Of a DNA stretch of 64,000 bases, positions 32,283 to 41,845 are shown one piece after another; position 1 is the first letter of the stretch; every line of letters begins with the position of its first letter. The notes below the pieces were generated by a model, which worked only from the letters and a program-made list of their open reading frames with translations, did no database searches and was not told the DNA's origin. Origin of the DNA: Streptomyces paludis (GTDB taxonomy: Bacteria > Actinomycetota > Actinomycetes > Streptomycetales > Streptomycetaceae); assembly GCF_003344965.1 (NCBI RefSeq), contig NZ_CP031194.1:4464001-4528000 (forward strand), written 5' to 3'. A program made the position numbers and the translations under genes.

Positions 32283-33914
32283 TCACTTTCCCCGCTCTCC
32301 CAGGAAAATCGGGTTCGTGAAGGCGATGAGGGCGCCGGGCAGACCGGGGGCCGCCGGGGGGTGCCGTACCTCGGCCCGCACGTAGGTCGCGTACGAGGCG
32401 GTGGTACGCCACTCGACGGAGCCGGTGTAGGCGGCGGGGGCGGCGCCCGAGCCGGCGCCGGGGAGCGTGGCCGTGTGGACGATGCCCTGGTCGGTGAGGA
32501 AGCGGACGGTCCGGCCGGGGGCTCCGGTGACGTCGAGACGTACCGTCACCGGGGCGTCGGCGGCGACCCGCAGCCGCTCACCGATGCCCGCGTGCCGCCC
32601 CCGGCCGCCGGTGGCGCCGAAGGAGAGCGAGACCCGGGCGGACTCGGCGACATAGCTGCGGCCCGCGCGCAGACCCGCCAGGATCGCGTCGCGCGTGAGG
32701 TCCTCGGCCAGGACGACGGTCTGCGGGGTGCCGACGGGGTCCGGGTCGCGGTGGGCGTCGCTGCTGCCCATCGCCGGGATCCAGCGCCCGCCCGAACGGG
32801 CCGCCGCGACAAGGAGGTTGTCCCACTCGGCGAGGGACACCTCGTCGTCCGGGGTGTACGGGCCGTTCCAGACCTCGACCGCGTCCGCGTCCGCGAAACC
32901 GAACTTCCACGCGCAGCCGAGGCAGGTGCCGTGCGGATGCGCCGGGACCACCAGCCCGCCGGCGCGCCGGATCTCGCGCGCGTAATGGCCGAAACGGTTG
33001 TCGCGGGCGCGGTAGCGCCAGTCGATGAAGGTGCCCGGGTCCGTGCCGAGCGCCACGACATGGCCGTTGCGGGTGGTGACCTCCTCGCCGGTGAGGATCA
33101 GCAGGTCGTCGCCCCACAGGCCCTCCCACGCGCGGTGGCCGGCGGAGGTGTTGTGCTCGCTGCTGTTGATGAAGTCGAGCCCGGCGGTACGGGCGAGCGC
33201 GGCGATCTCGGCGGGTGTGCGCCGGCCGTCGGAGTAGACGGAGTGGAGGTGGCAGTCGCCCCGGTACCAGTCCCGGCCGCGCCCCTTCGCGCGCGGCGGC
33301 GGATAGACGGGTACGGGCGCTTCACCGGGTACGGGCTGGCCGCCTGCCTCGGGCGCCGGGCCGGGGCGCAGCGTCACCGTCACCTCGTACGGGAGTCCCG
33401 CCGGGGCGACCGTGTACGGGCCGAGGACGATGTGCCAGGTGCCCGCGCGGACCGGGCCCGGGAGATAGCCGGGGGTGGCCGCGTCCGCGCGGACGAAGAA
33501 CTCGCTGCGGGCCCCGCCCGACCAGCCGCGGAAACCGGGGCCGCCGAGCCGGGTGCCGCGTTCGTCGAAGAGACCGATGTCGAGGGCGTTGCCCAGGGTG
33601 CCGGCGGGCACGGCGGGCCGCTCGTAGGCGTACGCGACATGGATCTCGGCGATGCCCTCGGGCACGTCCACGGGCAGGTGGACGAAGTCGGGGGCGCCCG
33701 GCGGGAGGGTGCCGCGCACGGTCCGGACCAGATCGCCGCCGCCCGACGCGCCTGACGCGCCTGACGTGCCGGACCCATCAGACCCGCCGCCGCCCGGGGC
33801 CGCCGCGCTCGCGAAGCTCACAGGCCCCAACGTAAGCGCGGCGGCGGCGCCCGTCACCAGGAGCCCGCGCCGGCCGGGATCTGCGGGAGTGTGCTTGTCG
33901 CGGTCCTTGTCCAT
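32283..33914 (-). CDS. Tat-exported CehA/McbA-family PHP-domain metallohydrolase
   Basis: A 543-residue protein. The N-terminus has a twin-arginine signal (GRRGLLVTGAAAALTL). After a Gly/Ser linker, residues 45-190 form a beta-rich domain, then the PHP domain shows DCHLHSVYSDG, SSEHN, GEEVTT.NGHVVALG, VPAHP, EVWNG and GSSDAH, which carry the metal-binding His and Asp residues. Related enzymes hydrolyse phosphoesters or carbamate esters outside the cell. It lies upstream of afsR on the same strand, 245 bp away, so transcriptional linkage is uncertain. Confidence 0.8.
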   Translation of the reverse strand: MDKDRDKHTPADPGRRGLLVTGAAAALTLGPVSFASAAAPGGGGSDGSGTSGASGASGGGDLVRTVRGTLPPGAPDFVHLPVDVPEGIAEIHVAYAYERPAVPAGTLGNALDIGLFDERGTRLGGPGFRGWSGGARSEFFVRADAATPGYLPGPVRAGTWHIVLGPYTVAPAGLPYEVTVTLRPGPAPEAGGQPVPGEAPVPVYPPPRAKGRGRDWYRGDCHLHSVYSDGRRTPAEIAALARTAGLDFINSSEHNTSAGHRAWEGLWGDDLLILTGEEVTTRNGHVVALGTDPGTFIDWRYRARDNRFGHYAREIRRAGGLVVPAHPHGTCLGCAWKFGFADADAVEVWNGPYTPDDEVSLAEWDNLLVAAARSGGRWIPAMGSSDAHRDPDPVGTPQTVVLAEDLTRDAILAGLRAGRSYVAESARVSLSFGATGGRGRHAGIGERLRVAADAPVTVRLDVTGAPGRTVRFLTDQGIVHTATLPGAGSGAAPAAYTGSVEWRTTASYATYVRAEVRHPPAAPGLPGALIAFTNPIFLGERGK

Positions 33915-34122
33915 GGTGGCGGCTCCAGGGGTGCCGAGGGGATTGGGTCTGCGCACTCCTGCCCACGCCCGGTGAACCGTGGCACACGGCAGGGGGGTCG
34001 CCGTATGACCGAAACAAGGCAGGGCCGCCTCTCCCGCGCCCGCCCACACCCCCTACCTGCGAGTAACAAGGCGCTGTACGGTGACAGCCGCCCCACCGAC
34101 GCCGACGACGGAGGCTCCACCC

Positions 34123-34950
34123 ATGCGGATCGCGACCACCATCTTCCTCACCGACGAGACGATCACCCCGGTGCGGCTCGCCCGCGAACTGGAGGAGCGC
34201 GGCTTCGCGGGGCTCTACCTCCCCGAGCACACCCATATCCCCGTCGAGCGCACCAGCCCCTACCCGGCCGGCGGCCCGCTGCCGCGCGAGTACGGCCGTA
34301 CGCTCGACCCCTTCGTCGCCCTCGGCCAGGCCGCCGCCGTGACCGAGCGGCTCGGGCTCGGCACGGGCATCACGCTCGTCGCCCAGCACGACCCGATCGA
34401 TCTGGCCAAGCAGATCGCCACCCTCGACCATCTCTCCGGCGGGCGCTTCACGCTCGGCGTCGGCTACGGCTGGAACAAGGAGGAGGCCGCGGACCACGGC
34501 GTGGAGTGGACGTCCCGGCGCGCGCTCACCCAGGACCGGCTGGCGCTGATGCGGGCACTGTGGGCCGCCGAACCGACCGCGTACAAGGGCGAGTTCGGCG
34601 CCGTACGGGCCAGCACCGCGTACCCGAAGCCGGTACGGGGCGAGCCCCGCGTCCTCATCGGCGGCGCGGCGGGCCCCAAGCTCTTCGCCGCAATCGCCGA
34701 GGCCGCCGACGGCTGGCTCCCGATCGGCGGCCGGGGCCTCACGGAGACCCTCCCCGCGCTCCGCGCGTCCTGGACAGCGGCGGGCCGCGACCCGGCCACC
34801 CTCCAGGTCGTGCCGTACGCGGTGATCCCGAGCGAGGGAAAGCTGGCGCACTACGCGGAGCTGGGCATCGAGGAGGTCGTCCTCCAGCTCCCGCCGGCGG
34901 GCGAGACGGAGGTACTGCACGCACTGGACGCGTACGCGGCGTACGTCTGA
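34123..34950 (+). CDS. LLM-class F420-dependent oxidoreductase
   Basis: A 275-residue luciferase-like TIM-barrel enzyme. RIATTIFLTDETITPVRLAR opens the barrel, LYLPEHTHIP carries the His of the F420 pocket, and GRFTLGVGYGWNKEE and PRVLIGGAAGPKLF are family blocks of the TIGR03619 type. It likely reduces or oxidises a small molecule with F420. GGAGG lies before the ATG at 34123. The next gene makes the F420 precursor FO, which supports cofactor choice. Confidence 0.88.
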   Translation: MRIATTIFLTDETITPVRLARELEERGFAGLYLPEHTHIPVERTSPYPAGGPLPREYGRTLDPFVALGQAAAVTERLGLGTGITLVAQHDPIDLAKQIATLDHLSGGRFTLGVGYGWNKEEAADHGVEWTSRRALTQDRLALMRALWAAEPTAYKGEFGAVRASTAYPKPVRGEPRVLIGGAAGPKLFAAIAEAADGWLPIGGRGLTETLPALRASWTAAGRDPATLQVVPYAVIPSEGKLAHYAELGIEEVVLQLPPAGETEVLHALDAYAAYV

Positions 34951-35064
34951 GGCGGCCGGCGGACCGGCAGCAGGCAGCCGGCCACCGACCGCCACCCACG
35001 GACGAGAGCCGTGCCACCTCCCCGGCGCCCGCGTCCACCCCGTTCGCGCTCGTATGCTCGGATC

Positions 35065-37647
35065 ATGACGATTCAGCAGCCCGGAGGGCCGACCGCCAAC
35101 TCCATGCGCCGTGCGCTCAAGCGCGCCCGCGACGGCGTCGCCCTCGATGTCGCCGAGGCCGCCGTGCTCCTTCAGGCGCGGGGGGACGACCTCACCGACC
35201 TCGCCGCGTCCGCCGCGCGGGTGCGGGACGCGGGGCTCGCGGCGGCCGGGCGGCCGGGGGTCATCACGTACTCCCGGAAGGTCTTCATCCCGCTGACCCG
35301 GCTCTGCCGGGACAAGTGCCACTACTGCACCTTCGTCACCGTGCCCGGCAAGCTGCGCCGCGCCGGGCACGGGATGTTCCTCTCGCCCGACGAGGTGCTG
35401 GAGATCGCGCGCCAGGGCGCCGCGCTCGGCTGCAAGGAAGCGCTGTTCACGCTCGGCGACCGGCCCGAGGACCGGTGGCCGGAGGCGCGTGAGTGGCTGG
35501 AGGCGGAGGGGTACGACGACACGCTCGCGTATGTCCGCGCCATGGCCATCCGGGTCCTGGAGGAGACGGGGCTGCTGCCCCATCTGAACCCGGGCGTCAT
35601 GAGCTGGACCGACCTACAGCGGCTCAAGCCGGTCGCGCCGAGCATGGGCATGATGCTGGAGACCACCGCCACCCGCCTCTGGTCCGAGCCCGGCGGCCCG
35701 CACCACGGCTCGCCCGACAAGGAGCCCGCCGTACGGCTGCGGGTGCTGGAGGACGCCGGCCGCTCCAACGTCCCCTTCACCACCGGGGTGCTGATCGGCA
35801 TCGGGGAGAACCACGAGGAGCGCGCCGACGCCCTCTTCGAGCTGCGCCGCGTCCAGCGGGCGTACCACGGCATCCAGGAAGCCATCATCCAGAACTTCCG
35901 CGCCAAACCGGACACCGCGATGCGCGGCATGCCGGACGCGGAGCTGGAGGAGCTGGCGGCCACCATCGCCGTCGCCCGGCACATCCTGGGCCCCGCCGCC
36001 CGGATCCAGGCCCCGCCGAATCTGGTCGACGCGGAGTACGCGCTGCTGATCGGCGCGGGCATCGACGACTGGGGCGGCGTCTCGCCGCTCACCCCCGACC
36101 ACGTCAACCCCGAGCGCCCCTGGCCGCACATCGACGAACTGGCCGCGCGGACCGCCGAGTCGGGGTTCGAGCTGCGTGAACGGCTCACGATCTACCCGGA
36201 GTTCATCCAGCGCGGCGAGCCGTGGCTCGACCCCCGGCTGCTGCCGCACGTACGCGCGCTGGCCGACCCGGAGACCGGGCTCGCCCGGGAGGGCGTCCGG
36301 CCCGCCGGCCTGCCCTGGCAGGAGCCGGACGAGGGCTTCACCTCCACCGGCCGCACCGATCTGCACCGCACCATCGACACCGAGGGCCGCACCGGCGACC
36401 GGCGCGACGACTTCGACGTCGTGTACGGGGACTGGGAGGCGCTCCGCGAGGCCGCCGCGCCCGGCATGGTGCCGTCCCGGATCGACACGGACGTACGGGG
36501 CGCACTCGCGCAGGCCGCCGACGACCCGACCAAGCTCACCGACGCCGAGGCGCTCGCGCTCTTCCACGCGGACGGCCCGGCGCTCGACGCGCTGACCCGG
36601 ATCGCGGACGAGCTGCGCCGCGATGTGGTCGGCGACGATGTCACGTACATCGTCACGCGCAACATCAACTTCACCAACGTCTGCTACACCGGCTGCCGTT
36701 TCTGCGCCTTCGCCCAGCGCCGTACGGACGCCGACGCCTACACACTCTCCCTGAGCCAGGTCGCGGACCGCGCCGAGCAGGCGTGGGAGGTCGGCGCCAC
36801 CGAGGTCTGCATGCAGGGCGGTATCCACCCGGACCTGCCGGGCACGGCGTACTTCGACATCGCGCGGGCGGTGAAGGAGCGCGTCCCGGGCATGCATGTG
36901 CACGCCTTCTCCCCGATGGAGGTCGTCAACGGCGCCTCGCGCACGGGTCTTTCGATCCGCGAGTGGCTGACCGCCGCGAAGGAGGCGGGTCTCGACTCGA
37001 TCCCCGGTACGGCGGCGGAGATCCTGGACGACGAGGTCCGCTGGATCCTCACCAAGGGCAAGCTGCCCACGGCCACCTGGATCGAGGTCATCACCACCGC
37101 CCACGAGCTGGGCATCCGCTCCAGCTCCACGATGATGTACGGCCATGTCGACCAGCCCCGCCACTGGCTCGGCCACTTCCGTACGCTCGCCCGTATCCAG
37201 CAACAGACCGGCGGCTTCACCGAGTTCGTCACACTGCCCTTCATCCACACCAACGCCCCGGTCTATCTGGCCGGAATCGCCCGGCCGGGCCCGACCGACC
37301 GGGACAACCGCGCGGTGATGGCCATGGCCCGGCTCCTGCTCCACCCGTACATCCCCAACATCCAGACCAGCTGGGTCAAGCTCGGTACCGAGGGCGCCGC
37401 CGAGATGCTCCGCTCGGGCGCGAACGACCTGGGCGGCACGCTGATGGAGGAGACCATCTCCCGTATGGCCGGGTCGAGTTACGGCTCTTACCGCTCGGTC
37501 AAGGATCTCGTCGCCATCGCGGAGGCGGCCGGCCGGCCGGCCCGGCCGCGTACGACGCTGTACGGGGAGGTCCCGGAGGAGCGCGTACGGGCGGCGGCGG
37601 CCTCGGACGGCCATCTGCCGGAGCTGCTGCCGGTGCTGCCCTCGTAG
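35065..37647 (+). CDS. fbiC: FO synthase (fused CofG-CofH), bifunctional
   Basis: An 860-residue fusion of two radical-SAM enzymes that together make 7,8-didemethyl-8-hydroxy-5-deazariboflavin, the chromophore of coenzyme F420, from tyrosine and a flavin pathway pyrimidine. The CofG half has C81-x3-C85-x2-C88 (CRDKCHYC) and the CofH half C540-x3-C544-x2-C547 (CYTGCRFC). Length fits actinomycete FbiC. The ATG at 35065 removes a Pro/Arg-rich non-conserved extension. It follows the F420-dependent oxidoreductase gene by 114 bp on the same strand. Confidence 0.95.
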   Translation: MTIQQPGGPTANSMRRALKRARDGVALDVAEAAVLLQARGDDLTDLAASAARVRDAGLAAAGRPGVITYSRKVFIPLTRLCRDKCHYCTFVTVPGKLRRAGHGMFLSPDEVLEIARQGAALGCKEALFTLGDRPEDRWPEAREWLEAEGYDDTLAYVRAMAIRVLEETGLLPHLNPGVMSWTDLQRLKPVAPSMGMMLETTATRLWSEPGGPHHGSPDKEPAVRLRVLEDAGRSNVPFTTGVLIGIGENHEERADALFELRRVQRAYHGIQEAIIQNFRAKPDTAMRGMPDAELEELAATIAVARHILGPAARIQAPPNLVDAEYALLIGAGIDDWGGVSPLTPDHVNPERPWPHIDELAARTAESGFELRERLTIYPEFIQRGEPWLDPRLLPHVRALADPETGLAREGVRPAGLPWQEPDEGFTSTGRTDLHRTIDTEGRTGDRRDDFDVVYGDWEALREAAAPGMVPSRIDTDVRGALAQAADDPTKLTDAEALALFHADGPALDALTRIADELRRDVVGDDVTYIVTRNINFTNVCYTGCRFCAFAQRRTDADAYTLSLSQVADRAEQAWEVGATEVCMQGGIHPDLPGTAYFDIARAVKERVPGMHVHAFSPMEVVNGASRTGLSIREWLTAAKEAGLDSIPGTAAEILDDEVRWILTKGKLPTATWIEVITTAHELGIRSSSTMMYGHVDQPRHWLGHFRTLARIQQQTGGFTEFVTLPFIHTNAPVYLAGIARPGPTDRDNRAVMAMARLLLHPYIPNIQTSWVKLGTEGAAEMLRSGANDLGGTLMEETISRMAGSSYGSYRSVKDLVAIAEAAGRPARPRTTLYGEVPEERVRAAAASDGHLPELLPVLPS

Positions 37648-37656
37648 AACCGGCGG

Positions 37657-37696
37657 TTACCGGACCGGCGTAAGACGGGCGATTACCGGACCGGCG
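37657..37696 (+). repeat. 14-bp direct repeats upstream of the pectate lyase gene
   Basis: TTACCGGACCGGCG occurs at 37657-37670 and again at 37683-37696, 26 bp apart, just after the FO synthase stop. It could be a regulator site for the next gene or a chance duplication. Confidence 0.5.
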
Positions 37697-37725
37697 ACGT
37701 TCGGACAAGAAAGAGGTGTCGGAAA

Positions 37726-37737
37726 GAAAGCGCTTCC
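37726..37737. promoter_or_regulatory. LacI-type operator candidate
   Basis: GAAAGCGCTTCC is a near-palindrome centred on AAGCGCTT, close to the LacI/GalR pattern with a central CG. It sits 85 bp before the start of the secreted pectate-lyase-like gene, a class often under LacI-family sugar control. No lacI gene is adjacent. Confidence 0.4.
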
Positions 37738-37821
37738 TACCTGTTGCCCCCGCGAAGGCGCGGCCGTTTGACTGTCCCCGCACGGGACGGCCAAGTCGGC
37801 GCCTTCATGAGGGAGTTGCAT

Positions 37822-40224
37822 GTGAGACCCATCGCACGAGCCCACCGTCTGACAGCCCTGACCGCGGCGGGGCTGCTGGCCGCGGCCGGGCTGCTGACGT
37901 CCGCCTCCACGGCCGTCGCGGCCGGCCCGGCCGCCGCCGGAGAGGCCGTCGCCCCGGCCGCCGCCGACGCCCCGGCCTGGGAAGCCATCACCTTCGGCCA
38001 GTCCACCGACCTCAACTTCGCCTCCAACGTGCTGCCCGAGAAGGTCGGCTTCAACTACGCGGCGCCCGAGCATCCCGGCACCATCGACGGCCGCGTCGTC
38101 ATGGAGAGCCGGGGCGGCAAGATCGCCCCCGGGCACGACGGGCTCACCTTCTACCACACCACCCTGAACCCCCGGACGGACAACTTCGTCCTCACCGCCG
38201 ACATGACGGTCGACCAGCTCGGCCCCGAGACCGGCGGCGCCGTCGGCTCCCAGGACAGCGCCGGCATCATGGTGCGCGATGTGAACGGCGGGGCGCGCCA
38301 GGACCCGATGGTCCTCGGTTACGAGGAGGTGCCGGCCGCGTCCAACATCTTCGCCTCCGGTGTCATGCGCCAGGGCGTCACCGCCATCCAGCGCACCGGT
38401 GTCGTCAAGCCGTACGGCAACACGGGCAGCAGCATGAGCGCCACCGCGTTCACCACCGACTCCCGTTACGCGCTGCCGCTCGGCACCCCGGTGACCCTCC
38501 GACTGGAGCGCACCGACACCGAGTTCATCATCTCCTCGACCTTCACCCACGTGGGCCAGCCCGTCACCTTCGAGCGGCGGGTGACCGGCGCGGACTGGGT
38601 CCAGGACATCGACCCGGACCATATGTACGTCGGCTTCTACGCGGCCCGCAACGCCAAGGTCACCTTCGACAACGCCCGCCTCGAACTCTCCGAGGCGCAC
38701 ACCCAGCCCCGCCCGGCGACCGAGCCGGTCCCGGTGAAGCCCGCACTCACCGTGCTCTCTCCGCCGGTGACCAGCGGCCTCGACTACCCGCTGCGGGCCC
38801 GCCCCAATGTCGATGGCACGGTGGAGTTCACCGACGCGGCCGGGACCGTACTGCACCGTGCGCACACCACCGCGCACCGTACGGTCGGCCACCGCGTCAC
38901 CCTCACCGCCGAACGGACCGATTTCGGGCTGCGCTTCATCCCGGACGACGCCACCTCCGGCGGCCCGGTGAGCCAGTCGCTGACGGTACGGACGAAGGCG
39001 TACGGCGAGCGCGGTGACGGCGCCGTCGTCCACGCGGCCCCCGAGGGCGCGGCCACCGCCGCCGGCACGGCCGCCGACCCCGTCGACCTCGCCACGGCGC
39101 TCGCGTATGTCGCGCCGGGCGGCAAGGTGCTGCTGCACGGCGGTACGTACCGGCCGACGGCGACGGTCGGGCTCGACGCCGCGTACAGCGGCACGAAGGA
39201 CCGGCCCAAGACCGTCAAGCCGTACCGCGGCGCTCAGGTCGTGCTCGACGGCCGCGGCACCCTCCCCATCACCCTGCGGCTGGACGCCGACCACTGGCGC
39301 TTCGAGGGCTTCCGCGTCACCGGCGCGACGGGCAACGGCATGCGGGTCAGCGGCAGCCACAATGTCATCGAGCGCATGCTCTTCAACTACAACATGGACA
39401 GCGGTTTCCAGATGTCCGGCAGCGGCGACAACTCCGCCCTGTGGCCCGCGCACAACCTGATCCTCAACAGCGAGTCGCACGACAACCGGGACCTCACCGA
39501 CATCAACGCCGACGGCTTCGCGGCGAAGCTCGGCGTCGGCGCCGGCAATGTGTTCCGGGGCAATGTCGCACACCACAACATCGACGACGGCTGGGACCTC
39601 TACAACCGCGTCAACGAGGGCGCCAACATGCCCGTCCTCCTGGAGAACAACATCGCCTACGCCAACGGCCGCCTCAGCAACGGCTATCACGAGGACGGCG
39701 ACACCGGGAACGGCTTCAAGGTCGGCGGCGAGGGCCTGCCCGTCGCCCATGTCGTACGCGGCAACATCGCTTTCGACAACAACATGGACGGCTTCTCGGA
39801 CAACTTCAACCCGGGCCCTCTTGAGCTGTCCCACAACACCGCGTTCGACAACAAGCGCTTCAACTTCATCATGCGCTTCAACCCCTACTTCTCCGTCGAG
39901 GAGCAGGGCGTCTACCGCGACAACCTGTCGTTCCGCACCCCGGACGGGCGCGGCGGCGACACTCCCGTACGCGACTACATCTCCGGCGACACCGACCGCA
40001 CCAACGTCCTCTTCGACGGCGAGCGCGCCACCAACGAGGACGCCACCACCATCGCCCGGGCGCGCGACTTCCGCTCGCTGACGCTGCCGGGCACGTACAC
40101 CAGGCACAAGGACGGCTCGCTGATCTACGGCGACTTCCTCCGGCCCACCCGCCACTCGCTGCTCAACACGGCGGGGACGAAGGGCGGTTGGATCGGCGCG
40201 CTCGACGGCGGCAGGCTGCGCTGA
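37822..40224 (+). CDS. Secreted right-handed beta-helix protein, PL9-like pectate lyase
   Basis: An 800-residue secreted protein. A signal peptide (HRLTALTAAGLLAAAGLL then TSASTAVAAG) is followed by a beta-sandwich-like domain (about 45-290), an Ig-like linker, and a parallel beta-helix from about 430 to 790. The helix carries PL9 features: NADGFAAKLGVGAGN, NIDDGWDLYN and multiple N-rich turns. PL9 enzymes cleave pectate or rhamnogalacturonan with calcium. GTG 37822 is preferred to ATG 37807 since AGGGAG lies six to seven bases before it. A 13-bp terminator follows. Confidence 0.78.
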   Translation: MRPIARAHRLTALTAAGLLAAAGLLTSASTAVAAGPAAAGEAVAPAAADAPAWEAITFGQSTDLNFASNVLPEKVGFNYAAPEHPGTIDGRVVMESRGGKIAPGHDGLTFYHTTLNPRTDNFVLTADMTVDQLGPETGGAVGSQDSAGIMVRDVNGGARQDPMVLGYEEVPAASNIFASGVMRQGVTAIQRTGVVKPYGNTGSSMSATAFTTDSRYALPLGTPVTLRLERTDTEFIISSTFTHVGQPVTFERRVTGADWVQDIDPDHMYVGFYAARNAKVTFDNARLELSEAHTQPRPATEPVPVKPALTVLSPPVTSGLDYPLRARPNVDGTVEFTDAAGTVLHRAHTTAHRTVGHRVTLTAERTDFGLRFIPDDATSGGPVSQSLTVRTKAYGERGDGAVVHAAPEGAATAAGTAADPVDLATALAYVAPGGKVLLHGGTYRPTATVGLDAAYSGTKDRPKTVKPYRGAQVVLDGRGTLPITLRLDADHWRFEGFRVTGATGNGMRVSGSHNVIERMLFNYNMDSGFQMSGSGDNSALWPAHNLILNSESHDNRDLTDINADGFAAKLGVGAGNVFRGNVAHHNIDDGWDLYNRVNEGANMPVLLENNIAYANGRLSNGYHEDGDTGNGFKVGGEGLPVAHVVRGNIAFDNNMDGFSDNFNPGPLELSHNTAFDNKRFNFIMRFNPYFSVEEQGVYRDNLSFRTPDGRGGDTPVRDYISGDTDRTNVLFDGERATNEDATTIARARDFRSLTLPGTYTRHKDGSLIYGDFLRPTRHSLLNTAGTKGGWIGALDGGRLR

Positions 40225-40242
40225 CGCGCGGGCTCACGTCTG

Positions 40243-40290
40243 CTCTTCGGTCTCCGCCGTCCGTCCGCCGGGTCGGGGGAGACCGAAGAG
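40243..40290 (+). terminator. 13-bp hairpin after the pectate lyase gene
   Basis: Perfect arms 40243-40255 (CTCTTCGGTCTCC) and 40278-40290 with a 22-base loop, 19 bp after the stop codon. No T run follows. It likely ends the lyase transcript before the DUF418 gene. Confidence 0.7.
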
Positions 40291-40350
40291 AACCGCCCGT
40301 CGACTTTGGTCGGCTGTCCAGGGCCGGGCGGGGTTTGTACGGTCAGCGGT

Positions 40351-41673
40351 ATGACAGCAGAGGCCGGTAGAGGCACGAGTACGAGTGCGAGCACGGGTAC
40401 GGGTACGGGGACGGGAACGAGACGACTGGCGGATGTCGACGCGTTGCGGGGCTTTGCGCTCCTGGGGATTCTGCTCGTCAACATCCCGTTCTTCGCAAGC
40501 GGTTACACCCTGCCGGGAGTGGCCGATCCGGCCCGGACGGCCTGGCACGACGGGGTCGCCTCGGGCCTGATCCAGTTCGTCTTCGAGGCGAAGTTCTATC
40601 TGCTCTTCTCGTTCCTCTTCGGCTACAGCTTCACCCTCCAGCTCGACTCGGCCGCCGCGCGCGGCGTCGGCTTCCGGCCCCGCTTCCTGCGCCGGCTCGG
40701 CGCGCTGTTCCTGATAGGCGTGGCCAACGCGGCGCTCCTCTACTACGGCGACATCCTCATCACGTACGCGCTCTTCGGGCTGCTGCTGTTCCTGATGCGC
40801 GGCATCAGCCCGCGCCGGGCGCTGTGGGTGGCCGGGATCATCACCGGCGTCTTCGTTCTGCTCTTCCTCGCGCTGGCCACGGCGGTGGCCCTGTTCGACG
40901 GGTCGTCCTCGCCCACCGCCGCGGAGCACGCGAAGATGCTCGCCGACGGCCGGGCGGCCACCGAGGCGATGCGGGGCGGCCCGTGGTCCGTGATCGCGGA
41001 CCGGGTCTCGGAGCTGACGACGACCCTCCCGCTCACGATCTTCATCCAGGGCCCACTGGCCTTCTCCGCCATGCTGGTGGGGCTGGCCGCCGGGAAGCTG
41101 CGCGTCCTGGCGGACCGGGGCGCGGACCCGGCGGCGTACGGGCGGAAGCTGCGCACGATCCAGTGGATCGGCTTCCCGGTGGGGCTGGCCGGCTCGGCCT
41201 TCTACACCTTCGCCAGTACGGACAACCTGTTCGCGGGCGGTCTGCACTTCCTGACCGCGCCCTTCCTCACCGCCGCGTACGTCGCCACGCTGCTGCGCTT
41301 CTTCCGTACGGTCCGGGGCGGCCGGGTGGCGGAGGCGCTGGCCCGGCCGGGGCGGATGGCGCTCACCAACTATCTGAGCCAGTCCCTGCTCTGCGTCCTG
41401 ATCTTCACGGGCACCGGCCTCGGTCTCATCGGCCGGGTCCCGTACGCGGGGGTCATCGGTATCGCGCTGGCGATCTACTCCGTACAGCTGCTGTGGAGCG
41501 CGTGGTGGCTGCGGCGGTTCCGGATGGGCCCGGTGGAGTGGCTGCTGCGGGCCGCGACGTATCTGGAGCGGCCGGCGATGCGCGTACGACGCCAGGAGGG
41601 GGCGGATGGCGGGTCGGGCGGCGGGTCCGGCACCGGGGCTGAAGCGCGCTCCGAGGCCACGCGATCGGCCTGA
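40351..41673 (+). CDS. DUF418-family polytopic membrane protein
   Basis: A 440-residue membrane protein. After a Thr/Ser/Gly-rich start encoded by a simple repeat, it begins RLADVDALRGFALLGILLVN, the DUF418/acyltransferase-3-like opening, then has about nine transmembrane segments and the C-terminal DUF418 block (NYLSQSLLCVLIFTGTGLGL, WWLRRFRMGPVEWLLR). DUF418 proteins (YeiB group) have no proven reaction. The ATG at 40351 directly precedes the conserved start. Confidence 0.85.
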   Translation: MTAEAGRGTSTSASTGTGTGTGTRRLADVDALRGFALLGILLVNIPFFASGYTLPGVADPARTAWHDGVASGLIQFVFEAKFYLLFSFLFGYSFTLQLDSAAARGVGFRPRFLRRLGALFLIGVANAALLYYGDILITYALFGLLLFLMRGISPRRALWVAGIITGVFVLLFLALATAVALFDGSSSPTAAEHAKMLADGRAATEAMRGGPWSVIADRVSELTTTLPLTIFIQGPLAFSAMLVGLAAGKLRVLADRGADPAAYGRKLRTIQWIGFPVGLAGSAFYTFASTDNLFAGGLHFLTAPFLTAAYVATLLRFFRTVRGGRVAEALARPGRMALTNYLSQSLLCVLIFTGTGLGLIGRVPYAGVIGIALAIYSVQLLWSAWWLRRFRMGPVEWLLRAATYLERPAMRVRRQEGADGGSGGGSGTGAEARSEATRSA

Positions 41674-41845
41674 TTATCGAAGTTTTACATACCCACCCCG
41701 TGGCTCAAATGCGACCTCCGCGACCACGGACCCCCATACCGGCCCCGTGACACGGGGCCGTAACCAAGAGCGCCCTCAACCCCCTGTTCCCGGTCGATTA
41801 CAGTGCTGCGCAGCCGCTGCGAGGCACAGGGTGAGGGAGGGGCGC

